Shown here piece after piece: positions 1 through 7,360 of a stretch of 64,000 bases of DNA. The stretch lies in assembly GCA_017744365.1 (NCBI GenBank), contig JAGIBL010000002.1, positions 620,001 through 684,000 on the forward strand. The letters are read 5' to 3'. This DNA is from Nocardioidaceae bacterium (GTDB lineage Bacteria > Actinomycetota > Actinomycetes > Propionibacteriales > Nocardioidaceae). Under the pieces are notes generated by a model that saw only the letters and a list, made by a program, of their open reading frames with translations, had not been told where the DNA came from and did not search any database. How positions within the stretch are numbered: position 1 is the first letter of the stretch; every line of letters starts with the position of its first letter. Position numbers and translations under genes: made by a program.

Positions 1-271
1 TGTCTCCGTAGATCGCGGCGTTGTTGACCAGGTGGTCGATCCCGCCGTACGCCGCCACGGTGGCCTCGACCATCGCCGCCGCGCTCACGGGGTCGGCGAC
101 GTCGCAGCGGACGAACAGCCCGCCGATGTCGGAGGCCACCTTCTCGCCGGCGTCCTCGTTGAGGTCGGCGACCACGACACTGGCACCCTCAGCAGCGAGC
201 GCCCGCGCGTAGGCCTCGCCGATCCCCTGCGCCGCGCCGGTGACGATCGCAACCTTGTCCGTGAACCGCAT
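1..271 (-). CDS. SDR-family oxidoreductase, N-terminal part (cut by window edge)
   Basis: Short-chain dehydrogenase/reductase using NAD(P)H; about 90 N-terminal residues are visible before the frame leaves the window on the left. The start ATG at 269-271 is followed by the Rossmann nucleotide-binding motif TGAAQGIG, an acidic residue at the end of strand 2 (VVVADLNED) and the NNAAIYGD segment that corresponds to the family NNAG motif. The catalytic Tyr-Lys region lies outside the window. It begins 1 base after the stop of the aldehyde dehydrogenase, so it is the last visible gene of the cyp51-led operon. Substrate unknown; a role in the same lipid or sterol oxidation route is inferred only from position. 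Confidence 0.85.
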   Translation of the reverse strand, partial: MRFTDKVAIVTGAAQGIGEAYARALAAEGASVVVADLNEDAGEKVASDIGGLFVRCDVADPVSAAAMVEATVAAYGGIDHLVNNAAIYGD

Positions 272-272
272 C

Positions 273-1733
273 TCAGGCACCCTCCGCCACCAGCTTCATC
301 TCCAGGTACTCCTCGAATCCGGGCACGCCCATCTCACGGCCGACGCCGGACTCCTTGTAGCCACCGAACGGCGCGTCCGGGCTGAACCAGACCCCACCGT
401 TGACGGCGATCGTGCCGGTCCGGATCCGGTCCGCGACCGCGCGCGCCCGCTCCAGCGAGCCCGCCTCCACCGAGCCGGAGAGCCCGTACGGCGAGTCGTT
501 GGCGATCCGGACCGCGTCGTCGTCGCCGTCGTGCGGGATCACCACGAGCACCGGACCGAAGATCTCCTCCCGCGCGACCCGGGCGCTGTTGTCGAGCCCG
601 GCGATCACCGTCGGCTGGATCCAGAAGCCGCCCTCCTTGGCGGTGTCGATGCCGCCCCCGGTGGCGAACCGGCCACCCTCCTCGACGGCGAGGTCGAGGT
701 AGCGTGCGATCCGGTCGCGCTGGACCTCGCTGATGACCGGTCCGCAGATGGTGCCCGGATCGGTCGGGTCGTTCGCGCCGATGCTCGCCATCGTGTCCGC
801 GGCGATCTGCACGGCCTCGTCGTACCGCTCCCGCGGCACCAGCAGCCGGGTGGTCAGCGCGCAGCCCTGACCGGCGTGGATCGAGACCGAGAACGCGGTG
901 GTGCCGACCGCCGCCGCAAGGTCCGCGTCGTCGAGCACGATCGCCGCGGACTTGCCGCCGAGCTCGAGGAACACCTTCTTCAGCGTCGGCGCGGCCGCGG
1001 CCATGATCGCCTTGCCGGTCGCCGTCGAGCCGGTGAACGAGACCAGGTCGACGCGCGGGTCGGTGACGAGCAGGCCCGCGACCTGGTTGCTGCGCGGGGT
1101 GACCACGTTGAGGACACCGGCCGGGATGTCGGTGTGCTCGGCCACCAGGCGGCCCAGCTCGCAGGCCACCCAGGGCGTGTCCGGGGCGGCCTTGAGGACC
1201 ACGGTGTTGCCGGCGGCGAGGGCGGGCGCGACCTTGTTGAGGTTGATCTGGTTGGGGAAGTTCCAGGGCGTGATCGCCGCGACCACGCCGGTGGCTTCCC
1301 GTCGTACGGTGCGCCGGGTGCGGATGCCCATCGGCTCGGCCACGCCGAGGTCCTGCTCCCACGCGTAGTTCTCCGCCAGGTCGGCGACCCACTTCACCGA
1401 CTCGACCGGCACGTCGTACTGCGGCCCCGCGGTGAGGAAGGCGGGTGCGCCGACCTCGGCGGTGGTGAGCGCGCGCATCGCCTCGGCGTTGTCGATCAGC
1501 GCCTGGTGCAGCTGGCGCAGGCAGTGCACCCGGAACGCGTGGTTCGTCGACCAGTCGGTCTCGTCGAACGCCCGCCGAGCGGCGGCGATCGCGGCGTCCA
1601 CGTCGGCCGCGGTGGCGTCGGGCGCCTGGCCGATCTCCTCGCCGGTCGCGGGGTTGAGGATCGGGTACGTCGCCCCGTCGCTCGCGGGGGTGAGCTTGCC
1701 GTCGATCAGGAGCAGGGGCTGGGGCACGTTCAT
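273..1733 (-). CDS. NAD(P)-dependent aldehyde dehydrogenase
   Basis: Oxidises an aldehyde to the carboxylic acid with NAD(P). The 486-residue product has the full ALDH layout: TPWNFP near residue 155, the FTGSTATGK cofactor segment, the general-base glutamate in LELGGK (Glu257), the catalytic cysteine in AGQGC (Cys291), EEIFGPV and a C-terminal PFGGYKESG motif. Normal family length. The ATG at 1731-1733 overlaps the stop of the upstream NTF2-like gene (ATGA), which indicates translational coupling. A longer upstream frame exists, but the conserved N-terminus begins at this ATG. In Mycobacterium tuberculosis an aldehyde dehydrogenase gene (aldA, Rv0768) also lies next to the cyp51 locus, so oxidation of a P450- or SDR-derived aldehyde is a reasonable inference. 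Confidence 0.93.
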   Translation of the reverse strand: MNVPQPLLLIDGKLTPASDGATYPILNPATGEEIGQAPDATAADVDAAIAAARRAFDETDWSTNHAFRVHCLRQLHQALIDNAEAMRALTTAEVGAPAFLTAGPQYDVPVESVKWVADLAENYAWEQDLGVAEPMGIRTRRTVRREATGVVAAITPWNFPNQINLNKVAPALAAGNTVVLKAAPDTPWVACELGRLVAEHTDIPAGVLNVVTPRSNQVAGLLVTDPRVDLVSFTGSTATGKAIMAAAAPTLKKVFLELGGKSAAIVLDDADLAAAVGTTAFSVSIHAGQGCALTTRLLVPRERYDEAVQIAADTMASIGANDPTDPGTICGPVISEVQRDRIARYLDLAVEEGGRFATGGGIDTAKEGGFWIQPTVIAGLDNSARVAREEIFGPVLVVIPHDGDDDAVRIANDSPYGLSGSVEAGSLERARAVADRIRTGTIAVNGGVWFSPDAPFGGYKESGVGREMGVPGFEEYLEMKLVAEGA

Positions 1734-2347
1734 CGGACAGTCTCCTGGGTGATGTAGGCACCGGCCTCCACCGGCGGCGGCCAGACGGTCGACGGCAGGT
1801 CGCGGTGGCGGTAGTGCCCAGGCACGTCGAGCCCGGTCACCTTCATCCGGTTGAGCAGCGTCTCGGGCGCCTTGCCGGCCTCGATGATGGAGAGGAACGT
1901 GTGCGCGGTCGATGGCATGTCGAACCAGTCGCGCTGCCACGCGAACTTCAGCAGGCCCTCGTCGGGGCCGGAGGTCTGCCGCTCGACGCCGAACCACGAG
2001 CCGCCGATGCCGAGGATCTCGAACTCCTCGCCGGTGCTGTCGTCGGTGATCCCCGAGCGCTGCTTCCAGAAGCCGACGACCATCTGGCTCTTCTCGTCGA
2101 TCAGGGTGGCCTGGTAGTCGTAGTGCCAGCCGTCGAGCCCGTCCATCTCGATGCCGATGGCCCAGTCGCGGATCTGGTCGCGGCCGACCGCCATGAAGTG
2201 CTCGTCGGGCGCGTACATCCAGCCGTACGTGGCGTCGAGCGCGTAGTGCTCGGCCATGATCCGCCAGTCGCCGATCCGCTCAGCCTCGCGGTTGATCGCC
2301 AGCCAGGAGTCCCAGAACTCCTCGATCTCGGCACGGGTGACAGCCAT
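1730..2347 (-). CDS. NTF2-like / SnoaL-fold protein
   Basis: A 205-residue cytoplasmic protein without signal peptide or membrane segment. The N-terminal half (AEIEEFWDSWLAINREAE followed by a WxxMAEHYALDATYGW segment) has the look of the cone-shaped NTF2/SnoaL fold, used by small isomerases, cyclases and hydratases as well as by non-catalytic binding proteins. The start ATG at 2345-2347 coincides with the stop of the ferredoxin gene, and the 3' end overlaps the aldehyde dehydrogenase by 4 bases, so it sits inside a tightly coupled operon. NTF2-like genes are common beside P450 and steroid-degradation genes in actinobacteria. The actual reaction, if any, cannot be read from the sequence. Confidence 0.75.
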   Translation of the reverse strand: MAVTRAEIEEFWDSWLAINREAERIGDWRIMAEHYALDATYGWMYAPDEHFMAVGRDQIRDWAIGIEMDGLDGWHYDYQATLIDEKSQMVVGFWKQRSGITDDSTGEEFEILGIGGSWFGVERQTSGPDEGLLKFAWQRDWFDMPSTAHTFLSIIEAGKAPETLLNRMKVTGLDVPGHYRHRDLPSTVWPPPVEAGAYITQETVR

Positions 2348-2541
2348 CAGTCCTCCATCCCCAGCGCCATCGCCGGGCAGTAGCGAACGGCGCGCACCAG
2401 GTTGTCGCGCTCGGTCTCGGGTGGGTGCTCGTCGAGCACGGTGACCTTGTCGGTCTCGTCGTCGTAGCCGAACACCAGGGGCGCCTCGAACTGGCAGCTC
2501 TGGTGGCCCTGGCACAGCTCCAGGTCGGCGAGCGCTCTCAT
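2347..2541 (-). CDS. 3Fe-4S-type ferredoxin, P450 partner
   Basis: Small electron-transfer protein of 64 residues that probably delivers electrons to the adjacent CYP51. The cluster motif is C-Q-G-H-Q-S-C followed near the C-terminus by Y-C-P: three cysteine ligands with histidine where a fourth cysteine would sit in a 4Fe-4S ferredoxin. Such CxxHxxC...CP ferredoxins are known from mycobacterial P450 loci, including the gene next to cyp51 (Rv0763c). The ATG at 2539-2541 overlaps the P450 stop (ATGA), so the two proteins are likely made in a fixed ratio. No ferredoxin reductase gene is visible nearby. Confidence 0.92.
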   Translation of the reverse strand: MRALADLELCQGHQSCQFEAPLVFGYDDETDKVTVLDEHPPETERDNLVRAVRYCPAMALGMED

Positions 2542-3908
2542 CGGGTCCGCCTCCGGTAGCGAACCTTCGCCGGGCGCTCGAGCTGGATCACCATCTTGGA
2601 GGTGTCGTCGCGATAGCTCTGCGAAGGCTGTGACATCTCGAACTCGTAGTCGCGCAGCAGCACCGAGAAGATCGCCTTGAGCTGCATCATCGCGAACGCG
2701 TTGCCGACGCACCGGTGCTTGCCGGCGCCGAACGGGATCCAGGTCCAGCGGTTCTGCAGGTCGGCCTGGTTCGGGTCCAGGTACCGGCCCGGGTCGAAGG
2801 CGTCCGGGTCCGGGAAGTCCGCGGCGATCCGATTGGAGACCCGCGGGCTGGCGCCGACCATCGTTCCCGCCGGGAGCACGTGCCCGCCGATCTCGAAGTC
2901 GGTCTGGGCCACGCGCAGCAGCAGGATCAGCGGGGGGTGCAGCCGCAGCGTCTCCTTCAGCGCCGCCTCGAGACGAGGGATGCTTCGCAGCGCCTGGAAG
3001 GACACCTCCACGCGACCTTCTGGGCCGTCGGCGTACAGGTCGTCGAGCTCGGCGACGATGTCGACCATGACGTCCGGGTGCCGGAGCAGCTCGATCAGCG
3101 TCCACGCTGCCGTCCCCGAGGAGGTGTGGTGCCCGGCGAACATCATCGAGATGAACATGCCGGTGATCTCGTCGGTGCTGAAGTGGGGCGAGCCGTCCTC
3201 GCTGCGCAGCGAGATGAGCACGTCGAGCAGGTCGCGCTCCTCGCGCGGGACCTTCCCGCGGGCGTGCCGCTTGTCGATGATCGCCTGCACCAGCGCGACC
3301 AGCTCGAGCCGGGCGGCGTCGCGGATCCGGAAGGACTCGACGCCCTCCATGTAGGGGTCGACGTACGCCAGCGCATCGGTGCCGCGCTCGAGATCGTGGT
3401 AGTGCTGGGCGAACCGGCCGTCGAGCTCCTCGCGGAAGGGCTTGCCGATCAGGCACGCCGAGGTCGTGTAGATGGTGAGCTCGGCGAAGAAGTCGAGCAG
3501 GTCGATCTCGCCCTCGTCACCCCACCCGGCGACCATCCGGTTGATCTCGTTCTCGATGGTGGCGGCATGGCCGCGCATCATCTCGCCCTTGAGGGCCTGG
3601 TTCTTCAGGGCTTCCTGGCGCTGCTCGGGCGTGGTGTCGAAGACGACGCCCTTGCCGAAGATCGGCGTCATGAAGGGGTAGGCCGCGGCCTGGTCGAGGA
3701 TGTCGTCGGGGGCCCGGAAGAACGCCTCGTTAGCCTCGGCCCCGGTGACCAGCACGACGTCGCGGTCGGCGAGCCGGAACCGGCCGATGTCGCCGCACTC
3801 CTCGCGGACCCGGTGCAGCAGGTCGATCGGGTCGTCGCGCAGGTCCTCCAGGTGCCCGTGCGGGCTGTCGGGGAAGCGCCTCGAGACCTCGGGAATGGTG
3901 ATGGTCAT
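2538..3908 (-). CDS. cyp51: Cytochrome P450, CYP51 (sterol 14-alpha-demethylase family)
   Basis: Haem monooxygenase of 456 residues, close to the 451 of M. tuberculosis CYP51. The sequence follows that protein along its whole length: HGHLEDLRDDPIDLL near the N-terminus, AYPFMTPIFGKGVVFD in the B'-C region, the CYP51-type I-helix MMFAGHHTSSGTAAW, KETLRLHPP (ExxR), and the haem loop FGAGKHRCVG with Cys400 as iron ligand, ending in KVRYRRRT. The family removes the 14-alpha methyl group of sterols. Few actinobacteria make sterols, so the natural substrate here is open. It overlaps the SDR gene upstream and the ferredoxin downstream by 4 bases each, the same order as Rv0765c-cyp51-Rv0763c. The start ATG at 3906-3908 fits the family N-terminus. 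Confidence 0.95.
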   Translation of the reverse strand: MTITIPEVSRRFPDSPHGHLEDLRDDPIDLLHRVREECGDIGRFRLADRDVVLVTGAEANEAFFRAPDDILDQAAAYPFMTPIFGKGVVFDTTPEQRQEALKNQALKGEMMRGHAATIENEINRMVAGWGDEGEIDLLDFFAELTIYTTSACLIGKPFREELDGRFAQHYHDLERGTDALAYVDPYMEGVESFRIRDAARLELVALVQAIIDKRHARGKVPREERDLLDVLISLRSEDGSPHFSTDEITGMFISMMFAGHHTSSGTAAWTLIELLRHPDVMVDIVAELDDLYADGPEGRVEVSFQALRSIPRLEAALKETLRLHPPLILLLRVAQTDFEIGGHVLPAGTMVGASPRVSNRIAADFPDPDAFDPGRYLDPNQADLQNRWTWIPFGAGKHRCVGNAFAMMQLKAIFSVLLRDYEFEMSQPSQSYRDDTSKMVIQLERPAKVRYRRRTR

Positions 3909-4693
3909 GCGTCGCTCACCGGCGCCTCGGGGTTGACCTCGACCAGGTTCAGGTGCACCCCGCGCGGCGCGCTGACCACGCATCTGATCGCGTCGGCGAG
4001 GGCTGCGGGCTTGAGGAAGTGCGGGTGCCGGGCAAGGCCGAAGCGGATCCAGCCGTTGAGCACATCGGCCGCCGCGGCGTCGTCCCAGTCGGTGCCCATC
4101 TCGCTCCAGGTGGGCCCGGGGCGGACGATGCTCGCGCGGACCCCCGTGCCCTCGAGCTCCATCTGCATGGCGTGCACCATGCCCTCCAGGCCCCACTTCC
4201 CGGCGGCGTACGACGACATGAACGGTCGCGCGCGCACGGCGACGTCGCTGCTCACGAAGACGACGTCACCGCGACGGCGCTCGACCATCGCCGGCACGAA
4301 CGCGCGGACGAGCCGATGGGCACCGACCAGGTTGAGATCGATCTCGGCACCGAAACGCTCGGAGTCGACCTCGTGGATGGTGCCCGGCGCGACCTTGCCC
4401 GCGTTCGAGACGACCACCTCGACGTCACCGAGGTCGGCGGTGACCGCCTCGGCGAACTTCTCCACCGACGCGGAGTCGGTGACGTCCAGCGGGTGCGCGA
4501 CCGCCTCGCCGCCGGCCTCGCGGATCCGCGCGACGACCTCCTCGCACCGCTCGACCCGGCGAGCGCCGAGCGCCACCGGGAACCCGGCCTCGGCCAGCCT
4601 CAGCGCGGTCGCCGCGCCGATCCCCGAGGACGCCCCGCTGACGACCGCGGGGCGCCGGTCCGGCTGCGCGTACTTGGACACTTGATTGGACAC
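3905..4693 (-). CDS. SDR-family oxidoreductase, first gene of the cyp51 operon
   Basis: A 262-residue short-chain dehydrogenase with the nucleotide-binding motif SGASSGIG near residue 20, SNAG near 95, catalytic Tyr-x3-Lys in SSYAAGK and the PGPT segment. It corresponds in place and length to Rv0765c of M. tuberculosis, directly upstream of cyp51. The GTG at 4691-4693 lies about 8 bases after a TATAAC -10 box and has no ribosome binding site, so the transcript is probably leaderless. A second in-frame GTG at codon 5 is an alternative start. Its stop overlaps the cyp51 ATG. It probably oxidises or reduces an alcohol or ketone in the same route; substrate unknown. Confidence 0.9.
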   Translation of the reverse strand: MSNQVSKYAQPDRRPAVVSGASSGIGAATALRLAEAGFPVALGARRVERCEEVVARIREAGGEAVAHPLDVTDSASVEKFAEAVTADLGDVEVVVSNAGKVAPGTIHEVDSERFGAEIDLNLVGAHRLVRAFVPAMVERRRGDVVFVSSDVAVRARPFMSSYAAGKWGLEGMVHAMQMELEGTGVRASIVRPGPTWSEMGTDWDDAAAADVLNGWIRFGLARHPHFLKPAALADAIRCVVSAPRGVHLNLVEVNPEAPVSDA

Positions 4694-4730
4694 ATGTCCA
4701 GTTATAGCGCCGGACCGGCGCCCCTGACAA
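4687..4730 (-). promoter_or_regulatory. Promoter and palindromic operator of the cyp51 operon
   Basis: Reading the minus strand, TTGTCA (4730-4725) and TATAAC (4706-4701) are 18 bases apart, a good sigma70-type promoter. A perfect inverted repeat TGGACATGTGTCCA (4700-4687) covers the expected start point and the GTG codon. A third TGTCCA half-site follows at 4680-4675 inside the gene. The spacer contains another perfect palindrome (4707-4721). The layout suggests repression by a dimeric, perhaps TetR-like, regulator that is not encoded in this window. Confidence 0.6.
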
Positions 4731-4733
4731 GAC

Positions 4734-7061
4734 TCAGCTCACGACGGTCAGGGCGGTGTCGTCCACCACGAAGCTCGTCTGCAGGCTGGAGTCCTCGCTC
4801 ATCAGGAACTTCACCGACACCGTCTTGCCCTTGTACGCCGAGACGTCGAAGGACTTCTGCACGTAGGTGCCGTTCTTGTTGAGGTTGGAGTACGTCGCCA
4901 GCGTGCTCGTCGTGGCGCCGTTCACGATCTGCACCTTGGCGGTGTCGTAGGCGACCGACGTGGTCGTCTCCGAGGAGTCGATCCGGATCCAGAACGTCAG
5001 CGTCGCGCTCGTCGCCGACGCCGGGATCGTCACCGACTGGGCCTCGTTCTCGGTGGCGGTGACGCCGTTGCCGCCGAGCCACATCTTCCAGGTCCCGGTG
5101 CGCGCCGGACGCCCGGTGTTGTTGGTGATCGGGCCGGCCGTCCCGGTCCAGCTCACCGCGCCCGACTCGAAGCCCGGGTTGAGCAGCAGTTGGCTGCTCC
5201 CGCCGCCCGACGTGCCGATCGTCCAGGTGAAGCCGGTCGAGCCCTGGGCGTTCGTGGTGTCCTTCGCCGTCACCGTCACGTTCGAGGTGCCCGCCGTGGT
5301 CGGCGTCCCCGAGATCAGCCCGGTGGAGGCGTTGATCGACAGCCCGGCCGGCAGGCCCGTCGCCGACCAGGTCAGCGTCTGGCCGGCCTGGGAGTCGGTG
5401 GCCGTCATCTGCAGGCTGGCCGGCGTGCCGACGGTGCCGGTGCGGTTGCCCGGGTTCGCGACCGTGACGGTGTTGCCGCCCGTCGTGCAGGTCGGGTCAC
5501 CGGCCTGCGCCGGCACGCTGACCGCGTCCCACGCCGCCTTCACTGTGTTGAACTCCGCACAGCTGCCCGGGAACAGGTTCTTCGCCGCGGTCAGCGTCCA
5601 GGTCCGGTACTTCAGGTACGACGACGAGCTGGTCTTGAGCAGCATCGCGTTGTAGACGATCTTGGTCGCCTTTTGGATGCCCAGCCCGGCCACCGACGAG
5701 CCATTGCAGGTCGGGCTGCTCGGCTTGCCGCCGCCCGGCGCGCTGCCCTCGGCGAGCAGGTAGAACCAGTGGTCGCCCGGCCCGGCCGCGGCGTGCACCT
5801 CGGCGTTCGGGATCGAGCTGGAGTAGCAGTTCGGGTCACCGACCTGGGACGGGTCGTACATCACCCGGATCGGGCCCTGGCCGAGCAGGTCGGCCTTCTC
5901 GCCGATGGTGTAGTCGGGTGCGTCGTAGGTCGAGGGCTCGTTGGCGAACGCCTCGGTGGCCGTGCCGAACACGTCGCCGATGAACTCCTGGGTGCCGGAC
6001 CCGGAGATCCCGCCCGGGGTGTGGTCGTCGATGCCGTGGCCCATCTCGTGACCGAGCACGTCCAGGGTGCCGATCCAGTCACCGGCGCTGTTGTGGCCGA
6101 TCTGGACCTGCATCCCGCCCGAGGGGCAGCCGAAGCTGCCGTCGCAGTAGAAGGCGTTGGTGTCGTTGAGCCCGACCCGGATCGGCCAGGCGCCGCCGGC
6201 ACCGTCGAAGCTGTTGCGGCCCAGCCAGCTCGAGAGCATCGAGTTCTCCGTCTGGACGCCGAAGTAGGAGTCCACGCAGCCGGTCTCGACGTTGTTGCCG
6301 ACCCCGTTGCCCCAGTGGTCGTCGGTGCCGCTGAGCACGGTGAAGCTCATGTTGGTGCAGGAGAAGTTCGTGATGGTCGGGTGCTTGAGCTGGAACGTCG
6401 ACCCCGACTGCGTCGTGGACAGGCTCAGCGGGCTCGGCCCGTTCCAGTGGCCGGTGCCGTCGCCGAAGGCCATCCGCTGGCGGGAGCCGACCAGGGCGCC
6501 GGTGCGGGCGTCGACGTAGGCGTCCAGGGCGGTGCGCTCGCCGTGCCGGTCGATGCCGGCGACCGGCACCTTCCAGGCCAGCCGCGGCGTGCCGAGGGCG
6601 TGGACGACCAGGGTCGCCTCGCCCGTGCTCGCGTCGCGCGCGACCTGGCCGCGGGCGACCTGCGCGGCCCGTGCCGCGGTGACGCGCGGCGTGGTCGCGA
6701 TCGCCCCGATCGGGGACGTCTGCGCGACCGAGGTCGCCAGCACCTGGCCCTGCGCGTCGGTGGCGATGACGACGTCGCCGCCGACCACCTCGAGACCGCG
6801 GTAGGTGCGCTCGAACGGCACGTACTGCAGGCCGCGGGTCGAGGAGACCGCCGGCCGGGCGACGAACCGGTCGTAGCGGCCCGCCCGCAGGGCCGGAGTC
6901 CTGCTCTCGACGAGGCGGTGGGCGGTGGCCTCCGCGCGCTCCTTCGCGGTGGGGGCGGGTTTCCTGGCAGGGACGGCGGCGTCCGCGCCTGTGGGCACGG
7001 CGGCGATCGCCATCGCGGTGATGAGGGCTGCTGCGAAGCCCCCGGCAACGAGTCGTTTCAC
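4734..7061 (-). CDS. Secreted thermolysin-like metalloprotease (M4) with Ig-like and C-terminal binding domains
   Basis: Zinc endopeptidase of 775 residues. A signal peptide (about residues 1-30, ending ADAAVPA) is followed by a propeptide with FTP/PepSY-like segments (to about 200). The catalytic domain has HEMGH (His338, Glu339, His342), third zinc ligand Glu359 in QEFIGD, and a downstream AGPGDHWFY histidine segment. Next come a putative Ig domain (GLPAGLSINASTGLISGTP, about 560-630) and a beta-rich C-terminal domain (about 640-775, starting LLLNPGFESG) resembling carbohydrate- or protein-binding modules. The GTG at 7059-7061 was chosen because AAAGGAG lies 7 bases upstream and it starts at the signal peptide. 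Likely extracellular protein degradation. It is monocistronic, with the cyp51 promoter just downstream. Confidence 0.92.
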   Translation of the reverse strand: MKRLVAGGFAAALITAMAIAAVPTGADAAVPARKPAPTAKERAEATAHRLVESRTPALRAGRYDRFVARPAVSSTRGLQYVPFERTYRGLEVVGGDVVIATDAQGQVLATSVAQTSPIGAIATTPRVTAARAAQVARGQVARDASTGEATLVVHALGTPRLAWKVPVAGIDRHGERTALDAYVDARTGALVGSRQRMAFGDGTGHWNGPSPLSLSTTQSGSTFQLKHPTITNFSCTNMSFTVLSGTDDHWGNGVGNNVETGCVDSYFGVQTENSMLSSWLGRNSFDGAGGAWPIRVGLNDTNAFYCDGSFGCPSGGMQVQIGHNSAGDWIGTLDVLGHEMGHGIDDHTPGGISGSGTQEFIGDVFGTATEAFANEPSTYDAPDYTIGEKADLLGQGPIRVMYDPSQVGDPNCYSSSIPNAEVHAAAGPGDHWFYLLAEGSAPGGGKPSSPTCNGSSVAGLGIQKATKIVYNAMLLKTSSSSYLKYRTWTLTAAKNLFPGSCAEFNTVKAAWDAVSVPAQAGDPTCTTGGNTVTVANPGNRTGTVGTPASLQMTATDSQAGQTLTWSATGLPAGLSINASTGLISGTPTTAGTSNVTVTAKDTTNAQGSTGFTWTIGTSGGGSSQLLLNPGFESGAVSWTGTAGPITNNTGRPARTGTWKMWLGGNGVTATENEAQSVTIPASATSATLTFWIRIDSSETTTSVAYDTAKVQIVNGATTSTLATYSNLNKNGTYVQKSFDVSAYKGKTVSVKFLMSEDSSLQTSFVVDDTALTVVS

Positions 7062-7227
7062 TCGTAACTCCTTTGTCCGGGCTCGGGTTGAGCCGAAGGA
7101 AATCTGCGCCCGGCGCCGACTCCGCAGCAAGATGTACGGCGGTGCAGACCTTCGCACTGCAGCACTGTGCAGAACCCCCGGCCCGATTCGGCCGTGCGCG
7201 ACCCGGCCTGTATGCTTCTCGCTCGTT

Positions 7228-7304
7228 GGGCAGGTAGCTCAGTTGGTACGAGCGTCCGCCTGAAAAGTGGAAGGTCGGCGGTTCGACCCCGCCCCTGCCC
7301 ACCA
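7228..7304 (+). tRNA. tRNA-Phe (anticodon GAA)
   Basis: A 77-base cloverleaf with encoded CCA: acceptor GGGCAGG/CCTGCCC, D stem GCTC/GAGC, anticodon stem TCCGC/GTGGA (one G-U pair) with loop CTGAAAA giving anticodon GAA, a 5-base variable loop and T stem GGCGG/CCGCC with loop TTCGACC. A TATGCT box at 7211-7216 could be its -10. It reads phenylalanine TTC/TTT codons. Confidence 0.96.
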
Positions 7305-7307
7305 CGA

Positions 7308-7347
7308 CGAAAGCCGCAGGTCAGATTCCTCTGACCTGCGGCTTTCG
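7308..7347. terminator. Strong hairpin after tRNA-Phe
   Basis: A perfect 18-bp stem (7308-7325 with 7330-7347) with a TTCC loop, starting 3 bases after the tRNA CCA. There is no long T tract. It lies between the plus-strand tRNA and the end of the minus-strand FAD oxidoreductase gene and may serve both. Confidence 0.85.
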
Positions 7348-7360
7348 CCTTTCGCCGGGA

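Noticed and set aside
240-4882. Long open frames on the plus strand opposite the aldehyde dehydrogenase and cyp51 genes
   Set aside because: Arg/Asp/Gly-rich low-complexity translations without domains; they are the usual mirror frames of high-GC genes on the other strand.
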